64,000 nt of DNA, from positions 9,920,001 through 9,984,000 of the forward strand of contig OX579642.1 of assembly GCA_951230915.1 (NCBI GenBank). Direction: 5' to 3'. Source of the stretch: Antitrichia curtipendula (taxonomy: Eukaryota; Streptophyta; Bryopsida; Hypnales; Leucodontaceae). The translations under genes were made by a program, and so were the position numbers. The notes below the pieces were generated by a model. The model was not told where the DNA came from. It worked only from the letters and a program-made list of their open reading frames with translations, and searched no databases. Shown one piece after another: positions 10,891 to 24,467 of this stretch. The number at the start of each line of letters is the position of its first letter. Positions within the stretch are counted from its first letter, which is position 1.

Positions 10891-13669
10891 CCTATAATTC
10901 ATTTGGATTTTTTGAATTCTAAATTGCAAGTCCATTTGTATGAGGTGAAAAAATAATATTTGAAGTATTTCTCTACAACTTCTAACTAGGGATTTTCGTA
11001 AGTAGACAAAAATTTCATATAAATACAAATATACAATTAACTATATTGGTTTGTAAAATTGACAATGGTCTACAAGATAAAGCAATGTAACTTATACAAG
11101 ACCGATATATAGCACTAGTAAATTGTCCTTTCTAGTTCTTTCTTGCATCTACATTTGTCAATTATAGGAGGAGCATTCCTATAGATTCTGCAATCTAGAT
11201 TTAGAAATTCACAAAACCAGAAGAGTCATTAAATTAGATGACCATAAAAATCTAGTAATACATTGAGTGCGCAGGATTGATTAAGAGTTTTAATGCCCCT
11301 TAATATATAATGTAATGCACCTTGTTGCAAAGCTGCTCTACATCACAATAGATTAAGGACATTCTCCACATTGTCCAATTATTTGTTGGATACATTGAAT
11401 TCCTTTTTAGCAATCAAACAACAATACAATTATAAAGTGAATATTTTATTAGTATTTTAAAAGAAAAACAACAAAGTTAGCCTTTGACTTTGTAGGTTTC
11501 ACCAGAAAGTAAAGTTCTGAAAGAAAAATACTTACTCAACCACAGGTTATCAGCCCTTCTTTTTTGGTTTTTGAAAAAGTGCTAGGATGGCGATCACTTA
11601 AAATTTGGTGAAGCATTTTATTTTTTTGTACATCCATCTTTTGTACCATAAAATACTTTTCAATCAAATTCATACACCTTTTCATCCAAATTTGACAATT
11701 TCATCCATATTTTAAATTGGATTGGAACTTTTTGGGCGAAAAAAGATTACTTTTTTCCGGCAAAAAAAAGATTTTTACTATGAAATGGTGCTTTCCTTCT
11801 CCATTTCGCCTAAAAAAAAAGGGCGCATGAAACCAATGCGGCGCAAAAACAAAGCTAAAATAGCAAGTGGCATATAAATGATATAACCGTATTACAAATC
11901 ATGTTACAATAAATACAAAAATAGCCCTGCAATGCACCATAGCGGCTTTTCCATTTTCCTTCTTTGTGTCCTTCCTACAAATATAACAAGAGTGTGAGAC
12001 AAACACCTAAAATATATGAAAGCAAAACGATTTGGCTTGATACCTACATCTTGGGAAAACTATTCTAGATATTGCCAAGATCTACTGTAAGATTCTATCG
12101 ATCATAGAAAATTGTAGTGCGGACAATAGTCTTCTCAAGTGTGAACGCTACAGATCTGCCTGTAGTACATGTATGGCAATTAATTGACCATCAAATGGAT
12201 ATAAAAACATTAAAAAGATGGTTCCATAATAAAAAGTTTCATTGTAATGAAAACCAATTAATATTGTCAAGCACAAATGTGCTACCCCAGTTTCCCATAA
12301 ATAGTCTACAAACTTGTCGATCAAATAAAGCCGGGTGCCTTTGGCATCATAGATAGAAAGCATAGGGTTGATTGTTTGTGTACTGAACCAAAAAGTTGCT
12401 AGTTTCTAATGTTGCTTTCTGTCAATCAAACAACTATTGAACATCACCAGGTACCAACCATTTAACTACACTCTTTCAACATGCGCACCATTGTTATAAT
12501 ACGGTCATTGTGTACTAGAATCAGAGACAATTAATTTACGCATAAATTATTAACATTAAGCTCTCCAAATGATCCTACTATTATGGATGCCACTTGAGTA
12601 TAAGAACAATTATGTCATTTACCATAGAAAACACAATATTTGCATATACAAAGATTTTTTTTTGGATGAAGTATTTTAGTGACATGAGGAACTTACAGAG
12701 AGTTGAGTTCTAAACATGGCATGTTGAACAATCATTACTTTTCATTCAGGAGTTTTATATATATGGTTTTGAATTCTATGTAATGCGTATTGTGTTGATA
12801 TTGTTGATGGTGTCAAATAAAACATTCATTCAGCCAATGCCTACTAGTACCCATTAATTGGACATATACAATTGGACCAAAGCTTTAGGATATTCTTCAA
12901 GGGTATTCCAACAATTGGCTTGTAGTTTGCTATATACAAATGCAAAGTGGACTTTGCATGAGATGGCTTTCCAATAACAATTGGTGGCGTCTTCCGCAGG
13001 TTATCATTCTAGATTGCCGCTATGTGTAAGGGATTAGAAGATGCTATATTCAACAATAATCAATCAAAATTGTTCAAAATTTCTTGACAAGCGATGTCCA
13101 CAAAAGTTTTGCGTCAAAACAATGATGCAAAAAGAAATTACAATTGCGGAAATTGAAGCCCAACAGCAAGGAAAGGCTTCCAGCATTATTAAACCCTAAT
13201 TTCAAAGATAAAGAAAAATCCACTACAACCATCATTTTCTTTGCTTCTTCAAGGCAATATTACAAAAGTAATGCAAAACAAAAAAATAACACGCATTGAC
13301 GGGTTCGGTTATTTTTTCAATTTACTTTGTTGGATGGATAGAAACTAAATGCCATCCATGCTTTTCATATATTTTCTTGCCTAGCCACATAAAATGTCAA
13401 AATAAATCAACAAAAAAATATTGATGCACTATGTCAAAGCACGGGAATTTTTTTATGGAAATCTCTTATGGAGCTTGAAACCCTAACTAAAGCCTAAACT
13501 ACATGTCCCTAAACTTTGAATTGCGGGCCTTACTGATCCATTTCATGGACAGGATACATGACCTATCTCAAACAATCAAAGTGTCACATCGGTCCTTCAA
13601 GCCAATCCAATTGCCTTCAAAAATTAGCAACTGTACATCACATTTGACAATTTCATTATTTCCACTATT
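10891..13669. other. Intergenic, nothing recognised
   Basis: AT-rich sequence with only short chance frames. A weak inverted pair around TTTCGCC/GGGCG words near 11735-11825 may be MITE remains. No gene was supported. Confidence 0.35.
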
Positions 13670-13930
13670 GATAGTGACTTCAAAGGACAGAAGAAAAGTA
13701 TAGAAGTCTACTTACAAAAGTTTGCGATGAAATCATTACAAGTCATCAGATGACCATTTATGATACTATGCACTCATCGGTTTTGTCAAATTGATGTAAT
13801 TCTGGATGCAAGAAATCATGAAAGTCATGTAAACTAATCTTCAAAAACTAGAAAATATATTTATTTTCATTTGAGACCTGTAGAGCCATGAAACACTCTG
13901 AAGTTGTAGAATTCCACCAAATGAATGCTA
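13670..13930 (+). repeat. Dispersed repeat related to 10480-10690
   Basis: Direct, diverged copy of the first half of the block at 10480-10890. It is followed (13960-14120) by several TGTCAATTTTTGACA-type words that form small inverted repeats. Confidence 0.5.
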
Positions 13931-14328
13931 CAAGAGAAATTCTATTCTAATTGATTGAATTTTGACAAATCTTTGTCAATAATTAGGTCAATTAGGACAT
14001 CTTAATTTGGACGCCTAATTCACAAAAATCTGTCAATTTTTGACAATTTTCTATCATATTTGACAGTTTGGAGGGGTTGAATTGGACAACTACTTGATAG
14101 AAATCTGTCAATTTTTAGTCAAATTGACAAAATTGTATCAATGTTTTGTCTTTTACAAGTTCATACATTTTGCTTTTGTTGGATTCTATTTCTCCTAGTT
14201 TAGAATACCAAGTACAACAATAGCTAATTGATTTTTTAAGAAGAAGTACTTGCAATAATTGACGGAAAATATATAAAAATGTTCCGCAACATAAATACGT
14301 ATTGACAGAGTAATTCATTTGAACTACA

Positions 14329-14352
14329 GGGTGAATGCAAGAAACACTTGTA
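14329..14352 (+). repeat. Isolated TIR of the ~700 bp element family
   Basis: GGGTGAATGCAAGAAACACT followed by TGT is nearly identical to the inferred left terminus of the family at 2066, 3521 and 7053. The sequence to its right is not obviously related, so this looks like a truncated or solo end. Confidence 0.5.
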
Positions 14353-15989
14353 CTATTTGTTGCATTCTCACAATACTCATGCTTTTTTTCAGGAGTACTT
14401 TAAAATTGGAAACATAATTTTAATTTTTTTTTTTAAATATGGAAAATGTATATATCTTTAAGATGAAATACAATAGGAAATAAAATTAACCAGCAGTAGC
14501 AATTCTCATTGCTCTTACAACAAGACCTGCAACAACAATGGATCTAGTTACCCCCGACAACAATTGGATAGTCTACCATACCTAGATACCAACTTCACCA
14601 CGGGTTTGTTTGAGATGCATCCGGATTTGTTACTAGTGCCTGCAAAATATATTCTATCATCAAATTTATACATTGGCTACAATACTAACTTGTAAAACTT
14701 TGAATTGATTCGGAAGATATGGCCTAAACAATAGGGGTGCGGTTTTAGGTAACTAATTGATCAAACTTATCTTATAGATAGTTGTAGTATGGGTTCAAGT
14801 CTAATTTTTAAAACTTTGGGACAGTACAATTCCATTCTAGCATCTTAGCTTATGAGATACAAAAGACAAATACTAACCAAAGTTTGCTTTTACTAAGGTA
14901 TAAAATGTGGAGCTTAAAAAGTAAAAATTTTAAACTTTTAGTTATTATACACAATCAACTTTAAGCAATTTCGATGTCATTCATATAAATAGCTAGGAGC
15001 CGGACCATTTTGTAGCCATTGCTCTTGAACCTTAGGTAAATAGTACCAAAGAAACTAAATCACTATAACATTTTGACTAGAAAAAACATGAGGAATATCA
15101 AATAGAATAAAAAATCGCAAAGATAGAGGTCAAATTCTAAAAATGAGAGTTCTGTCCAACTAGCTCAACTCTAAGATTCACCAGGTACACCACCCCTGGA
15201 AACCTTATTCCAAAACAAAGAAGGTTCTAACAAACACACCCTATTATATTTGTTTGACAATCGGCCACTACAATGTTTATATTTGCATAGGGCTTCTCAA
15301 AGTTCAAAAAGAATAAAATCACCAAAAAGCTTTAGCTCCAAACTTGTTAGAGTATGCAAAAAAATAGAGTTTCTATAGTTGAAAGGTTTATTCAAATTTC
15401 AAATTTTTCAAAATGAAACATCCAATAGACCACACAACAAGATGGATTCATTGTGCGAGAGCAAAACACAAACCGGTTAATAAGAGCGCCCCAAACGTAT
15501 GCCCTTGCGCCTTTGTGTTAGCAACCGCTCCAATTTGCTTGCCGTCACTGCAAAAGAGTACCATTGTCTTTTGTTTGTCTATTAATCAATCTACCCTGTG
15601 CATGTCAATCATGGCAAGCAACAGAAGTTACAAGGTAGCAGAGAGCCAGCGCCATAGCTAAGAAAAAGTAAACACTACCAATTTGAGAGCTTAAGCAACT
15701 TGATTAAGCCAACAACGCAATGACAACAAGGAGTTGGTGAAGTGGAAGCCTAAGCAAAAGGAAAAAAACACAAGATTTTTTCAACCGGGAATTCCAGAGG
15801 CATTCTGTAAATTGTCAATTTATACTAAGCACCCGTGTCTATCAGATGGAAACTCCAATATAATAGGAGCTTGACAAACAAAGCAAAATTCAACAAAATG
15901 AAAGAGACAAGGTTTGAAAAATGTAGTCTTTGAAAAATGTAGTTTTGTCATCTTAGACATTTTCTTGTAAAAAATTTGTCAATGTGGAC
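14353..15989. other. Intergenic, nothing recognised
   Basis: An 82-codon frame at 15413-15661 begins at ATG in a locally more balanced base composition, but it matches no family I know. No bounded repeat was seen. Confidence 0.35.
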
Positions 15990-16165
15990 CCTTTTTTCTT
16001 CTATTGCAATTCTACCAAATTGATGCTCTTCAAAGAAATCTCATCTCATTAAAATGATCAAAATGCAATTTCAAACATAACACTTTGGTTTCCAATTGAT
16101 AAGCTTATAAAACAAATTTGTGTATATGTACCAAAACTAGTCAAGGTAGCCAACTTATATCGCAA
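15990..16165 (+). repeat. Dispersed repeat related to 10700-10890
   Basis: Diverged direct copy of the second half of the composite block at 10480-10890, lying immediately beyond the 3' end of the HECT pseudogene. Confidence 0.45.
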
Positions 16166-16209
16166 CTGTTGATTATGACCATTTTCAATTCATCTACTAC
16201 CACTATAGT

Positions 16210-18168
16210 CTATGAAAACCCATAACCAAGATGCATAGATGATGCGCTTAGTTTAAACACCATATCCTCATCAGAATTGTAGAATGCAATTTGAAGCGTA
16301 TTGCTACAGGTCATTGCTTGGGGGAGGCGCCTCTCGTTCCATTCTGGGAAGCCTACGACGGTGATTGCATCAAATGAGAAGAATTTTGAATCTGTCACAA
16401 ACTGTGCCAAACGGGCATGCTTGCCATAGGTCATAAGGCGCATGGCATTTTTGAATCGATCCTATACAAGCAATGACAATTATACATGAGGGACATGCAA
16501 CTTGCATAACTCAACAAGGACAAATGCAAATTAGATGCGCAGGAACAAAACTTACAATCATATACTTCGGCAAATGCTCGTATGAGCACACCGACAAAAA
16601 TTGGTCCCCCTTGATGCCAATGGATGCATCAAAAAGAAACTTTAGTTGTTTCGGTGTTGTCTTTTTTGCAAAATTGAGGATGCGCTTCACTGTAACCTGT
16701 GACAGTACTCCCTCCGCGCACTACATTTCACAATCAACCTTTTACGTTGAAAACAAAACAAAATCTATGCAAGCTTTCCAAATGCAATTCAAATTCAAGT
16801 ATCCAATACTTGCAGTGATGCGACCGCCCAAGTGAACCCCGCCCGCAATGCATCCCCCATTTTTGACACATCTTCAAACATGGTTGTATAAACACGCGCC
16901 CGCATGATATTCTCTGCAATTGTTTTAAATTGGGGGCTAGGTTTCAAGTTAGCTACGTGTGTCCACAATATAGGCATCCATGTCTCATTCTCTGTAATAC
17001 ATTTGAGCGCCATTTCCTGCAATTGTACATCTTCTGTCTGCAACTGCTTTAGAGCCTTCTACTCCGACAATCGCATTGCTTGGAAGTCAGCTTCCCATTG
17101 GTGAAAGGAGCCGTCATGGTAATTGAATGGAACTCGGCCTGTAGCATGTGCAAGCGTGGCGTATGTAACACACCTCGAAACATGGACGCCATGGATGTGA
17201 AGGAGGAAAAGTAGGAATCCAAAGAATTCAACTTTGTCACGCTGCTTCTGTGAGATGCAATGCAATGGCTTTAGGTGAGCACTGCAAGTTCCCGTCTTCA
17301 CCTATGTGGAAGATATCTTCGTACGCCTGCAATACCAGCATGCAGGACAACAAAACAATGGAAATTAGTAATGGTGCATCATACATTTGGGAATATTGGG
17401 CATTCATCAAAAAGGAGGGTTTTGATGCTTACTCCCGAGTGGTTGAAGAAATCAAAGAATGCCGTCAAAAGTACTGCCTTTGTGGGCCCTCCAGCATCAA
17501 CAACTCCCTCGATGCCTATTGATCCAGCTTGATCCGACATTGCAAATGTATATTGATAAGTCGTACGTGGGTAGTACTTCTCTGGGTCGCCCTTTAAAGT
17601 AAGGAATTGCTTCCATAGGACACTGAGTTCCTCTGTTTGATCCACCTAAAATATATATAGTACATTAGCACACATGCACCTAAATTTTTTTTTTGGTCTA
17701 GGGTTCTCTTTTCCATTGCAAAATGTAATCGGTTGAGTTGTGCCTAATGATACTCACCATCATGCTCGATTTCATCGGTAGCCTGTCTAATGCGTCCATA
17801 TACTCAACCATTGTAACACATTGAAAATGTCCAAGACAATAATTACTCCACAATTCTTCCATCAGTCGCGATGATGCAACTATAGACGCCTCGTGTTGAA
17901 AGGGTTGTTGTGCAATCTGTTGTATCCTCCATTCTTTCATTTGATCGACCATTTCCTGCAGGGTTTCCAACGAGAACATGGTCTCCGCGGTTGGGCCGGC
18001 GGCAATAAGAACCTCTTGAATTGCAGCCATTGTCATAGCGGTCGCGTCGACATCATCATTTACAAATTGTGACTGGATATTGTCCCATGACCACCAGTTT
18101 GGATGTGCCTCCGTTGAGAATGCCGAGACCACCTGCTGCAAGTTGTATGTGAAAGTTGGCATTTGCAT
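16210..18168 (-). pseudogene. HECT-type E3 ubiquitin ligase, broken
   Basis: Five exons can be spliced with consensus GT-AG sites: 18168-17758, 17645-17385, 17326-16810, 16720-16556 and 16461-16210; all junctions are phase 0 except the damaged third exon. The second exon carries VDAGGPTKAVLLTAFF, matching the HECT N-lobe GGP region. The last exon has the C-lobe signature LPQAMTCSNTLQI, including the catalytic cysteine of the TC motif, and ends close to the usual aromatic tail (LGYGFS). Exon 3 is broken twice: its opening frame meets TGA at 17237-17239 and continues in another frame, and an in-frame TAG lies at 17059-17061. HECT enzymes accept ubiquitin on that cysteine and pass it to substrates. 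The N terminus upstream of 18168 was not found. Assembly error is the alternative to true decay. Confidence 0.7.
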
Positions 18169-20469
18169 AATTTTGGAAGAATGTCATTCAACATGTTAAT
18201 TAAAATATCTTACGGGTGGATCTACTAAAAAAGATAAAGACAAAGAATTTAATACTTCTTTAGAACAAATATTGTCACTTCACTTTTTACTTGAAAGAGC
18301 TAAAGAACTTAGAGGCTAATGTATCCTATCTTGAATTAGATTTTTTTATTAACTAGGCTCTAGTGTCCTAACAATAAATATAATATATGAGTATTGTATT
18401 AATATAAAATATTCTTACAAAAAAATTATAGATTACGGTTCATTTAACCCTTTAGTGGCACTAGTCGTGCTATACAATGCAAATAGCGAGAATACATAGA
18501 AATGTTCTACGAAGGCTATTTGAGGACAGATCTAAGCTTTAAATTGTTTACCAGATGAAGAACAAATGTTGTGAAAAGCGAGCTTCATCCATGTATAACT
18601 CCTTAAAGGCCGAGGTATAATATAGATTTCAAATATTATAAAAATATTACAAAAGTTAGCTTTAATATAATTAGGTCAAATGTTGTATTAATCATTATTT
18701 CTTAAAATGAAACTTGAAATCTAAAATGGAAAATCCTTTTAAAATTGATTATATATTAAATATTTCTCTCTCTATTTTTTGAATAAGGAAGTCTAGCATA
18801 TTCAATATTGTAAAAAGTGCAATTTGAAGGCCTTTCCAATGATGTAATATATTTGAGATAAAATGCTCTTGCAATTATCAATCAAAGTTTCTAGGTTAGT
18901 CTTGTGTCAAGGTTTTACATTCTTTCAAATGTCTTAGTGGCTTTTTCTCTTTATAGAGTTCCCTTACTTATTTTGTTTCCCCTTTGGAAGTAAAAGAATA
19001 TTTGTACATCCATCTTGTCCTTTTAGTTCATCATTGTATAAAAGCAATGAATATTTTTATAATGTGGACTATCGAGAAATTAGTGCGGGACAACCTAATT
19101 TCACTATTTTGCGTACATACATCAAGGATAGAGTCAAATTACAAATTGCAACTTCGGAATGTTCAAGAACATTACAAATTTCCAAATTCCCATTTTGATG
19201 ATAGTTTTGCCAATTTTGATCTAAACTTTGATTGTAACCATTGTCCGCAATTGAAGTTTGATCTATAAATTCATTAAATTTTTCATCTTTCAATTTACAT
19301 ATAGAAGGAAATTTATAGAAATAATCAATCAATGAAGAAAATTTGAACCATTCCATTTTGAATAATGAGGTGAAAGTTAAAAGTACTTTTATTTTGCAAA
19401 CAATGCAATTAGAAAAAAACATATAAAGCGGTTCCCTACATTCAATTTTGAAAACTTTAAAATAAAATTAAAATAAAGAATACCGATTGTTTACTAGAAT
19501 ATTCTCACCATTAGAAATAATAATTCTCAAATTCTTGTAAAAATTATTAGCAATTTAGAATTTTCTTTCAGTTAGTACCGCCTTCCGCTTTATAATTTTC
19601 AGAAAGCCGAATATGAAGTTGTTTGGATTAAATTTGTTTAGGTGTATTTTGAACCCATTTTCCAACGCATTTACCAAAACAATTAACCTCTAAAAGCCCA
19701 TTGTCCCTTCGGAGGACAAATGGGATTTTGGGCGGGTACCTATAGGCTGAATTTTTGTCGTGATTTTTTGAAACTTTTTTTGAAGATAGAAAAACTTCTA
19801 ATCTTTGCAAGTATATAATTTCTTTTTCAATCTGTATTTGGGAAAAAAAGCTATATCCAAATAACCTCAAAACAGGGGACCGGGGCGTGAGCTTCCAATT
19901 TGTCACTTGGGACTCGTAGAATTATTTTTTTGGAAATTTGCAATTTAAAGTTAAGAAAAATATACAAAAAGCCATAAAAAGAGTTTAGAACCAAAATAGG
20001 GTTGTAACATACCCATTATAGTATTTGGTCTAGATTTGTGGTTAGACTTAGAATCCCACCAAACCAGGCCCAAAAATAGATAGAAAGAACGAAACGGTTG
20101 GATTTGTAGGATTCAAGTCACATAGGCCCAAAAGGGCTAAATCCCACCATGAATGTGGCAATTCATGGCTAAGTCGGTCCGAGGGATCCACAACAAGGCC
20201 ACTAGGTCGGGTCCTAGAGTTAGGTTTAGAATTCCCCAAACCCTGATTGTTAGCATGCATGAGCCACTAACGCAAGACCGGGCCCATGGAGGAATCTACA
20301 GCCCAAGGATGGTGTCCTAGGATAAATCCCATGCCAGGAGTCCAACGATGAAATCGATTCGCCAAGATTCCTCTATCCACAAAAGATTCCCGCACCGTCG
20401 CTAATTCAAGGAGATGGCCAATTCATCTCCACTGACCAATTGTGCCAGGTAAGGAAACGCACCTGCACA
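18169..20469. other. Intergenic, nothing recognised
   Basis: AT-rich DNA with chance frames (94, 117 and 92 codons) lacking family features. A single-arm relative of the 7845 hairpin lies near 19085. From 20040 the base composition becomes more balanced towards the LTR-like block. Confidence 0.35.
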
Positions 20470-21330
20470 TCTTTCATGTGACCCCATGAGAGGTCCTGTG
20501 AAAAATCCCGTCATCTTCCGACCTGCAGAAGAACCTTTTGCGGGTGGTCAACCCTGGTAACCTCCAACGGGAATTTCATGGAAATTACCCAGGTTGCCAT
20601 AAAATCTCACTAAAAATTAGACTAGCTTGTTTTATGTTAATAATGTGCTCCGTGAAGTTTCGCAACATTCCGATAGCAGCAAGTACCCGAATCGGCGAGA
20701 TTCCTCGAGAATTAATCACGTGGCGGGGTCCCCGCCACGTTGACCGGCATTCCGGGACCATACGACGACGGAACGAAGTCAACCAAGAGTCTTTTCCGAC
20801 TTCCTCATACCTACCGGAGACCCTAAGCTATTTACATTTCTCAAAATAGGAGACCCCCAATATCTAGGATTTTACCACGGTTTAGTTTTAAAACTAAATT
20901 AGCCTACGATGGGTTTTTGTCCTCGGTACAGGGGGTAGGGGGGTTTTGGACTAAACACGGCGATCTGGAGCCAATGGCGCAATCCGTTTGACGATTGGAG
21001 TAAATCTCCAAAAGTTAGGAGGTTGGTCCAGCGTAGATAGGTAAAAGTAGTTTTTTAGGGATTAGGATGAAAATCTTTGAAGATGAGGATGAAAATCCAA
21101 GTTGATAAGGTTACTTTAGAGCTCTTGAGGGGAAGCTGGGGCCTTGGAAACCTATTTAAGGTCCCCTTTTTTCTCTCTTGAACACCCCCAATACTTGTTT
21201 TGGGTCTGTGGGTCCAACTTATGTTGGAATTTTGGCGATTTAGCCCAGAAACCTCTACGGTGTTTGTTGAGCACTTTTTGGCTCCTTTTGTTGTTATTTT
21301 TCAAGCTTTGAAGGTCCTTGGGGGTCTGTG
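20470..21330 (+). repeat. LTR-like block, plus orientation
   Basis: The words GAAATTACCCA, AAATCTCACTAAAAATTAGA, AGTACCCGAATC and GGGGGTAGGGGG occur in the same order here and, inverted, at 24870-25850. A TATTTAAGG box at about 21153 is followed by a CT-rich stretch, as in an LTR promoter. I infer a solo or truncated LTR of an old retrotransposon, or one arm of a long inverted repeat. Copies are diverged by eye well beyond recent origin. No gene is encoded. Confidence 0.45.
20718..20740. promoter_or_regulatory. Perfect palindrome with two G-box cores
   Basis: Two 11 bp arms, ACGTGGCGGGG and its complement, flank one central base. The left arm with its preceding C reads CACGTGGC, the G-box/ABRE core bound by plant bZIP and bHLH factors. 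It lies ~410 bp upstream of the TATA-like box of the LTR-like block, so it might be a regulatory site of that element. Binding is not shown. Confidence 0.4.
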
Positions 21331-22964
21331 AGTGTTTTAATCTTCAGAGGTAAAACGTGCACACGGATTCTAGCGGCATAGAAAGTAATCTCTAGGGGAT
21401 GAATTTAAACGTAGTATTCTTTGGCCTTCCAAGCAATGGACACTTTGTTATGTTGATTTTACCTAATTTAAATGCTTCAAAATACACTAATAGTTAAGAA
21501 ATAAAGGTTGTTAAGGGTTAATTAAATGCGATTAAACTTCTAACTAAACTAAAATTCTACCTATTCTAAATCAAAGAATACAATTTGCCCTTCCCGAAAT
21601 GGTAAAGCAATCTGGATTTTGATATTCCTAGCAAAATTATGCGTGGATGAAATTCGGCCTTGATTCTATCCTAAAAACTTCATCCGTCAACTAAAAATAG
21701 CAAAATAATGTGAAATAAATCTAAATTTCAGGGTTAAGAGGTTGATTAAGTTAACTAATGGAATTTTGAGAAAAAAAACTAATTTTAACCTATTTTCGGA
21801 ATTTTCATCCAAATTTACGTCAAATCTTTATCCACACTTTTATCCTTTCAAATTAAAGTAGTTTTAAAAGTAAAAGCTGGATTTGGAATCTTAAAAAGAT
21901 TCTCTAAAAGATTATGGTTTCCAAAGATTTCCTAGTTGTTCCTTGAGAATATTCCTAATTGTTCTTTAATTAAGCCTAATTCTAAGTTACTATTCTTATT
22001 TTAGTGATTTTCTATAGTTTTATGGTTTTTATGGGTAAAGTGATAAATTACTTTCTTATAATGGTAAAAAGTAAGAATTTTGGACTTCTAGGTAAGAACT
22101 TATGAATGAATGAAAATTCCCCTTAGTTGGATGGAATTCGGTTTCAATAAGTTTTATGTAGAATTTAAGGGATAAATTAGGGTTTAATTTCTCCAATTAT
22201 TCTAATATTCTCTAGATTCCTAAATTACGTTAGATTCCTTTTGAAATTCCTTTGGATGAAATTACTATTTCGGTTTCCAAATTCACTCAAAGTTAATCTA
22301 ATTATTACTTTCACGGTTATAGTTAAGTTTTTTAAGGTTTTCCAACGATTTTAATTTCTAACTAGCTATTGGATTCCTAATTTTGTTAGTTTTAGTTTTC
22401 TAATCTAATTTTTAAAGAGTGAAAGCAAAAGAGAAAACAAAAGACAAGTTTTGAAATTCATACCTCAGTATCGAGAATGTCGATCGTCCCATCATCGCAA
22501 AACACCATCATAATCGTCTCCTCGAAATTCTCCATTGTCTTTCATGTATTTGGAAGAAATCTTAGTATTATTGTTTCTTAAACCTATCTAAAAAGTCCAA
22601 GTTTGTTAGTTTTGGTAATTTAAAACTAATCCTTTGATTTTAGGAAATTAAATTAAATAATAAATTTAATTCATTTTTCCCAAGTTTTCAATGAATAGTA
22701 GTTTATTCGATTGCCAATTGTTTAATCGTTATTTTGTTAAATATTCCAAGATATTAGTTGGTGTTTGTTTGTATCTATTTGACTTATTAGGCCTAATAAA
22801 ACAAAACCCAAACAACAAAACAACAACTAATTTGTCTTTGGAATCCTAATTAATAACTAAAATCAACCGAATGAATAGTAATCTAATAAAATAAGCTTTA
22901 AATAATCAAAACAAATCTATCGATGAATAGTAAAAGGAATTTTGCAATCCAAACAATCTAACGT
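21331..22964. other. Retrotransposon-like debris, no gene
   Basis: AT-rich and stop-dense. CTAATT words abound, and the stretch continues from the LTR-like block. No protein domain was detected in any frame. Confidence 0.35.
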
Positions 22965-23172
22965 CAATAGTAAGATGCTAACGAAAAGAATAGAATAATC
23001 AATACAATCCAAAATTCAATAGTAAGATACTAACGAAAAGAATAGAATAATCAAAACAATCCAAATTTCAATAGTAAGATACTAACGAAAAGAATAGAAG
23101 AATCAAAACAATTCAAATCTCAATAGTAAGATACTAACCTTAACTCCTTTATTCTTTGTCCTCCCTTGTTAA
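22965..23172. repeat. 52 bp tandem repeat, four copies
   Basis: The word CAATAGTAAGAT(A/G)CTAAC recurs at 22965, 23017, 23069 and 23121, a constant 52 bp spacing. Units are close to identical in the middle and diverge at the edges. Confidence 0.85.
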
Positions 23173-24110
23173 CCTTCTTATGATCTTGCTTTCTTCCACT
23201 TCTTATGATGTTGTTGTTGTGTTGAATTCTTGGCGATGGTGTTTTGAGAGATTTAAGAACCGAGGCGAATGTTAGTTCAAAATCCTTAGTGTTCAAATTT
23301 TCCAAAATTTGCAAAAAAGTTGGTAGCGTGGCAACAACCGCCTATGCTTTTAGAATTAAGTTTTTGTCTATGATGATCTTACCAAGACTGTGAGTTTTGG
23401 AATTTCCAAAGTTTGGGCCTCTCCTGAGTTTTCAAACTCCAACACAACCTTGGACAGAATTTTCTTCAGACCAACCCCAGGCTTCCCGACCGACCCAGCT
23501 TCCCTTGCTGTCGCGTTTCTGCTCCCCGAAGTTCCCCGTTCCTTGACTGTTACCGTCTTCAGCGAAGTCGTCCGTCTCTGTCCCGTCCAGGTCGTTAGGT
23601 CGTTAGGTCCTCCCGGTCAGCTCCCCCCGTCGTTTGCTGGTCCAGCCCCTTGTTGGGGCGGTTGCAGGTGGTTCCCGTAGTTCCCGGTCTCCGTTCCCGA
23701 GCCAGTTATCGGGAGTTCCTTACGATCGGGTTGTCAACTCTTTGCTGACCTACGTACTGTCCAGCTGAACTGAATTTTCCGTAATTAAAACAAAAGAAAG
23801 ACTGGTATTGATTAAATCTTAATTTAAATAATTTCTGAGATACTTCCTCTTAATCAAACACACCTTAAAATTCAATGGAAAGTTAGCATTCTAGTTTCGA
23901 TGCAAAGAAAGAATTGACAACAAAGATGAAGGAATTTTATGAATTTCTATGACAATTGTGAAATCTAATAACTTATCAAAATCAAAGCAATAAATGGTAA
24001 GTGTGGAAGCCAAATACCTCCAATCACGTGCGCCAAACAAAAGAGAAATTAATCAACGAGTTTTGGACTTTAAATAAGGTTCAAAAGAATCTTATTTTGT
24101 GATTCCAAGT
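23173..24110. other. C-rich spacer, no gene
   Basis: A CT/C-rich stretch at 23390-23740 gives a 96-codon frame on the plus strand with no family resemblance. The remainder is AT-rich. It may be the 5' leader or inner part of the minus-oriented LTR-like block. Confidence 0.35.
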
Positions 24111-24467
24111 CAACGGTTCGCCGTATGAGGTAAATCTAAGTTTCAAATGGCAAATTTTAACTTTTAAGGGCCAAAGCTTCGCCGTACGGGGGCAACCCCA
24201 GGACAAACGGAGCGATTCAAGTAAATCTTAAGTTTCAAGTACCCGTTTCCAGGTTTCAAAAAGTCAAAGCTTCGCCGTGCGGGAGCAACCCCAGGACAAA
24301 CGGAGCTTCTTAAGTCAATTTAAGTATTTCGAAAGTTAGATTCTAAAGGAGGTACACATGAAAGTGTTTAACCGAACATTAGAAACAAATCTTCCGAAAT
24401 TTCAAGTCAAAGTCAATCAATTAACTGCTAAAGGAGGTACACATGAAAGTGTTTAACCGAACATTAG
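24111..24467 (-). repeat. Tandem repeats with GCTTCGCCGT and GGAGGTACACATG words
   Basis: A ~42 bp stretch with CAAAGCTTCGCCGT and CCCCAGGACAAACGGAGC occurs at 24172 and 24265 (93 bp period), with a partial third copy near 24116. A second pair, a 40 bp identical stretch containing GGAGGTACACATGAAAG, lies at 24343-24382 and 24428-24467 (85 bp period). A related array with GGAACGGC(A/G)AAGCTT words occurs in opposite orientation at 26741-27010. Confidence 0.7.
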
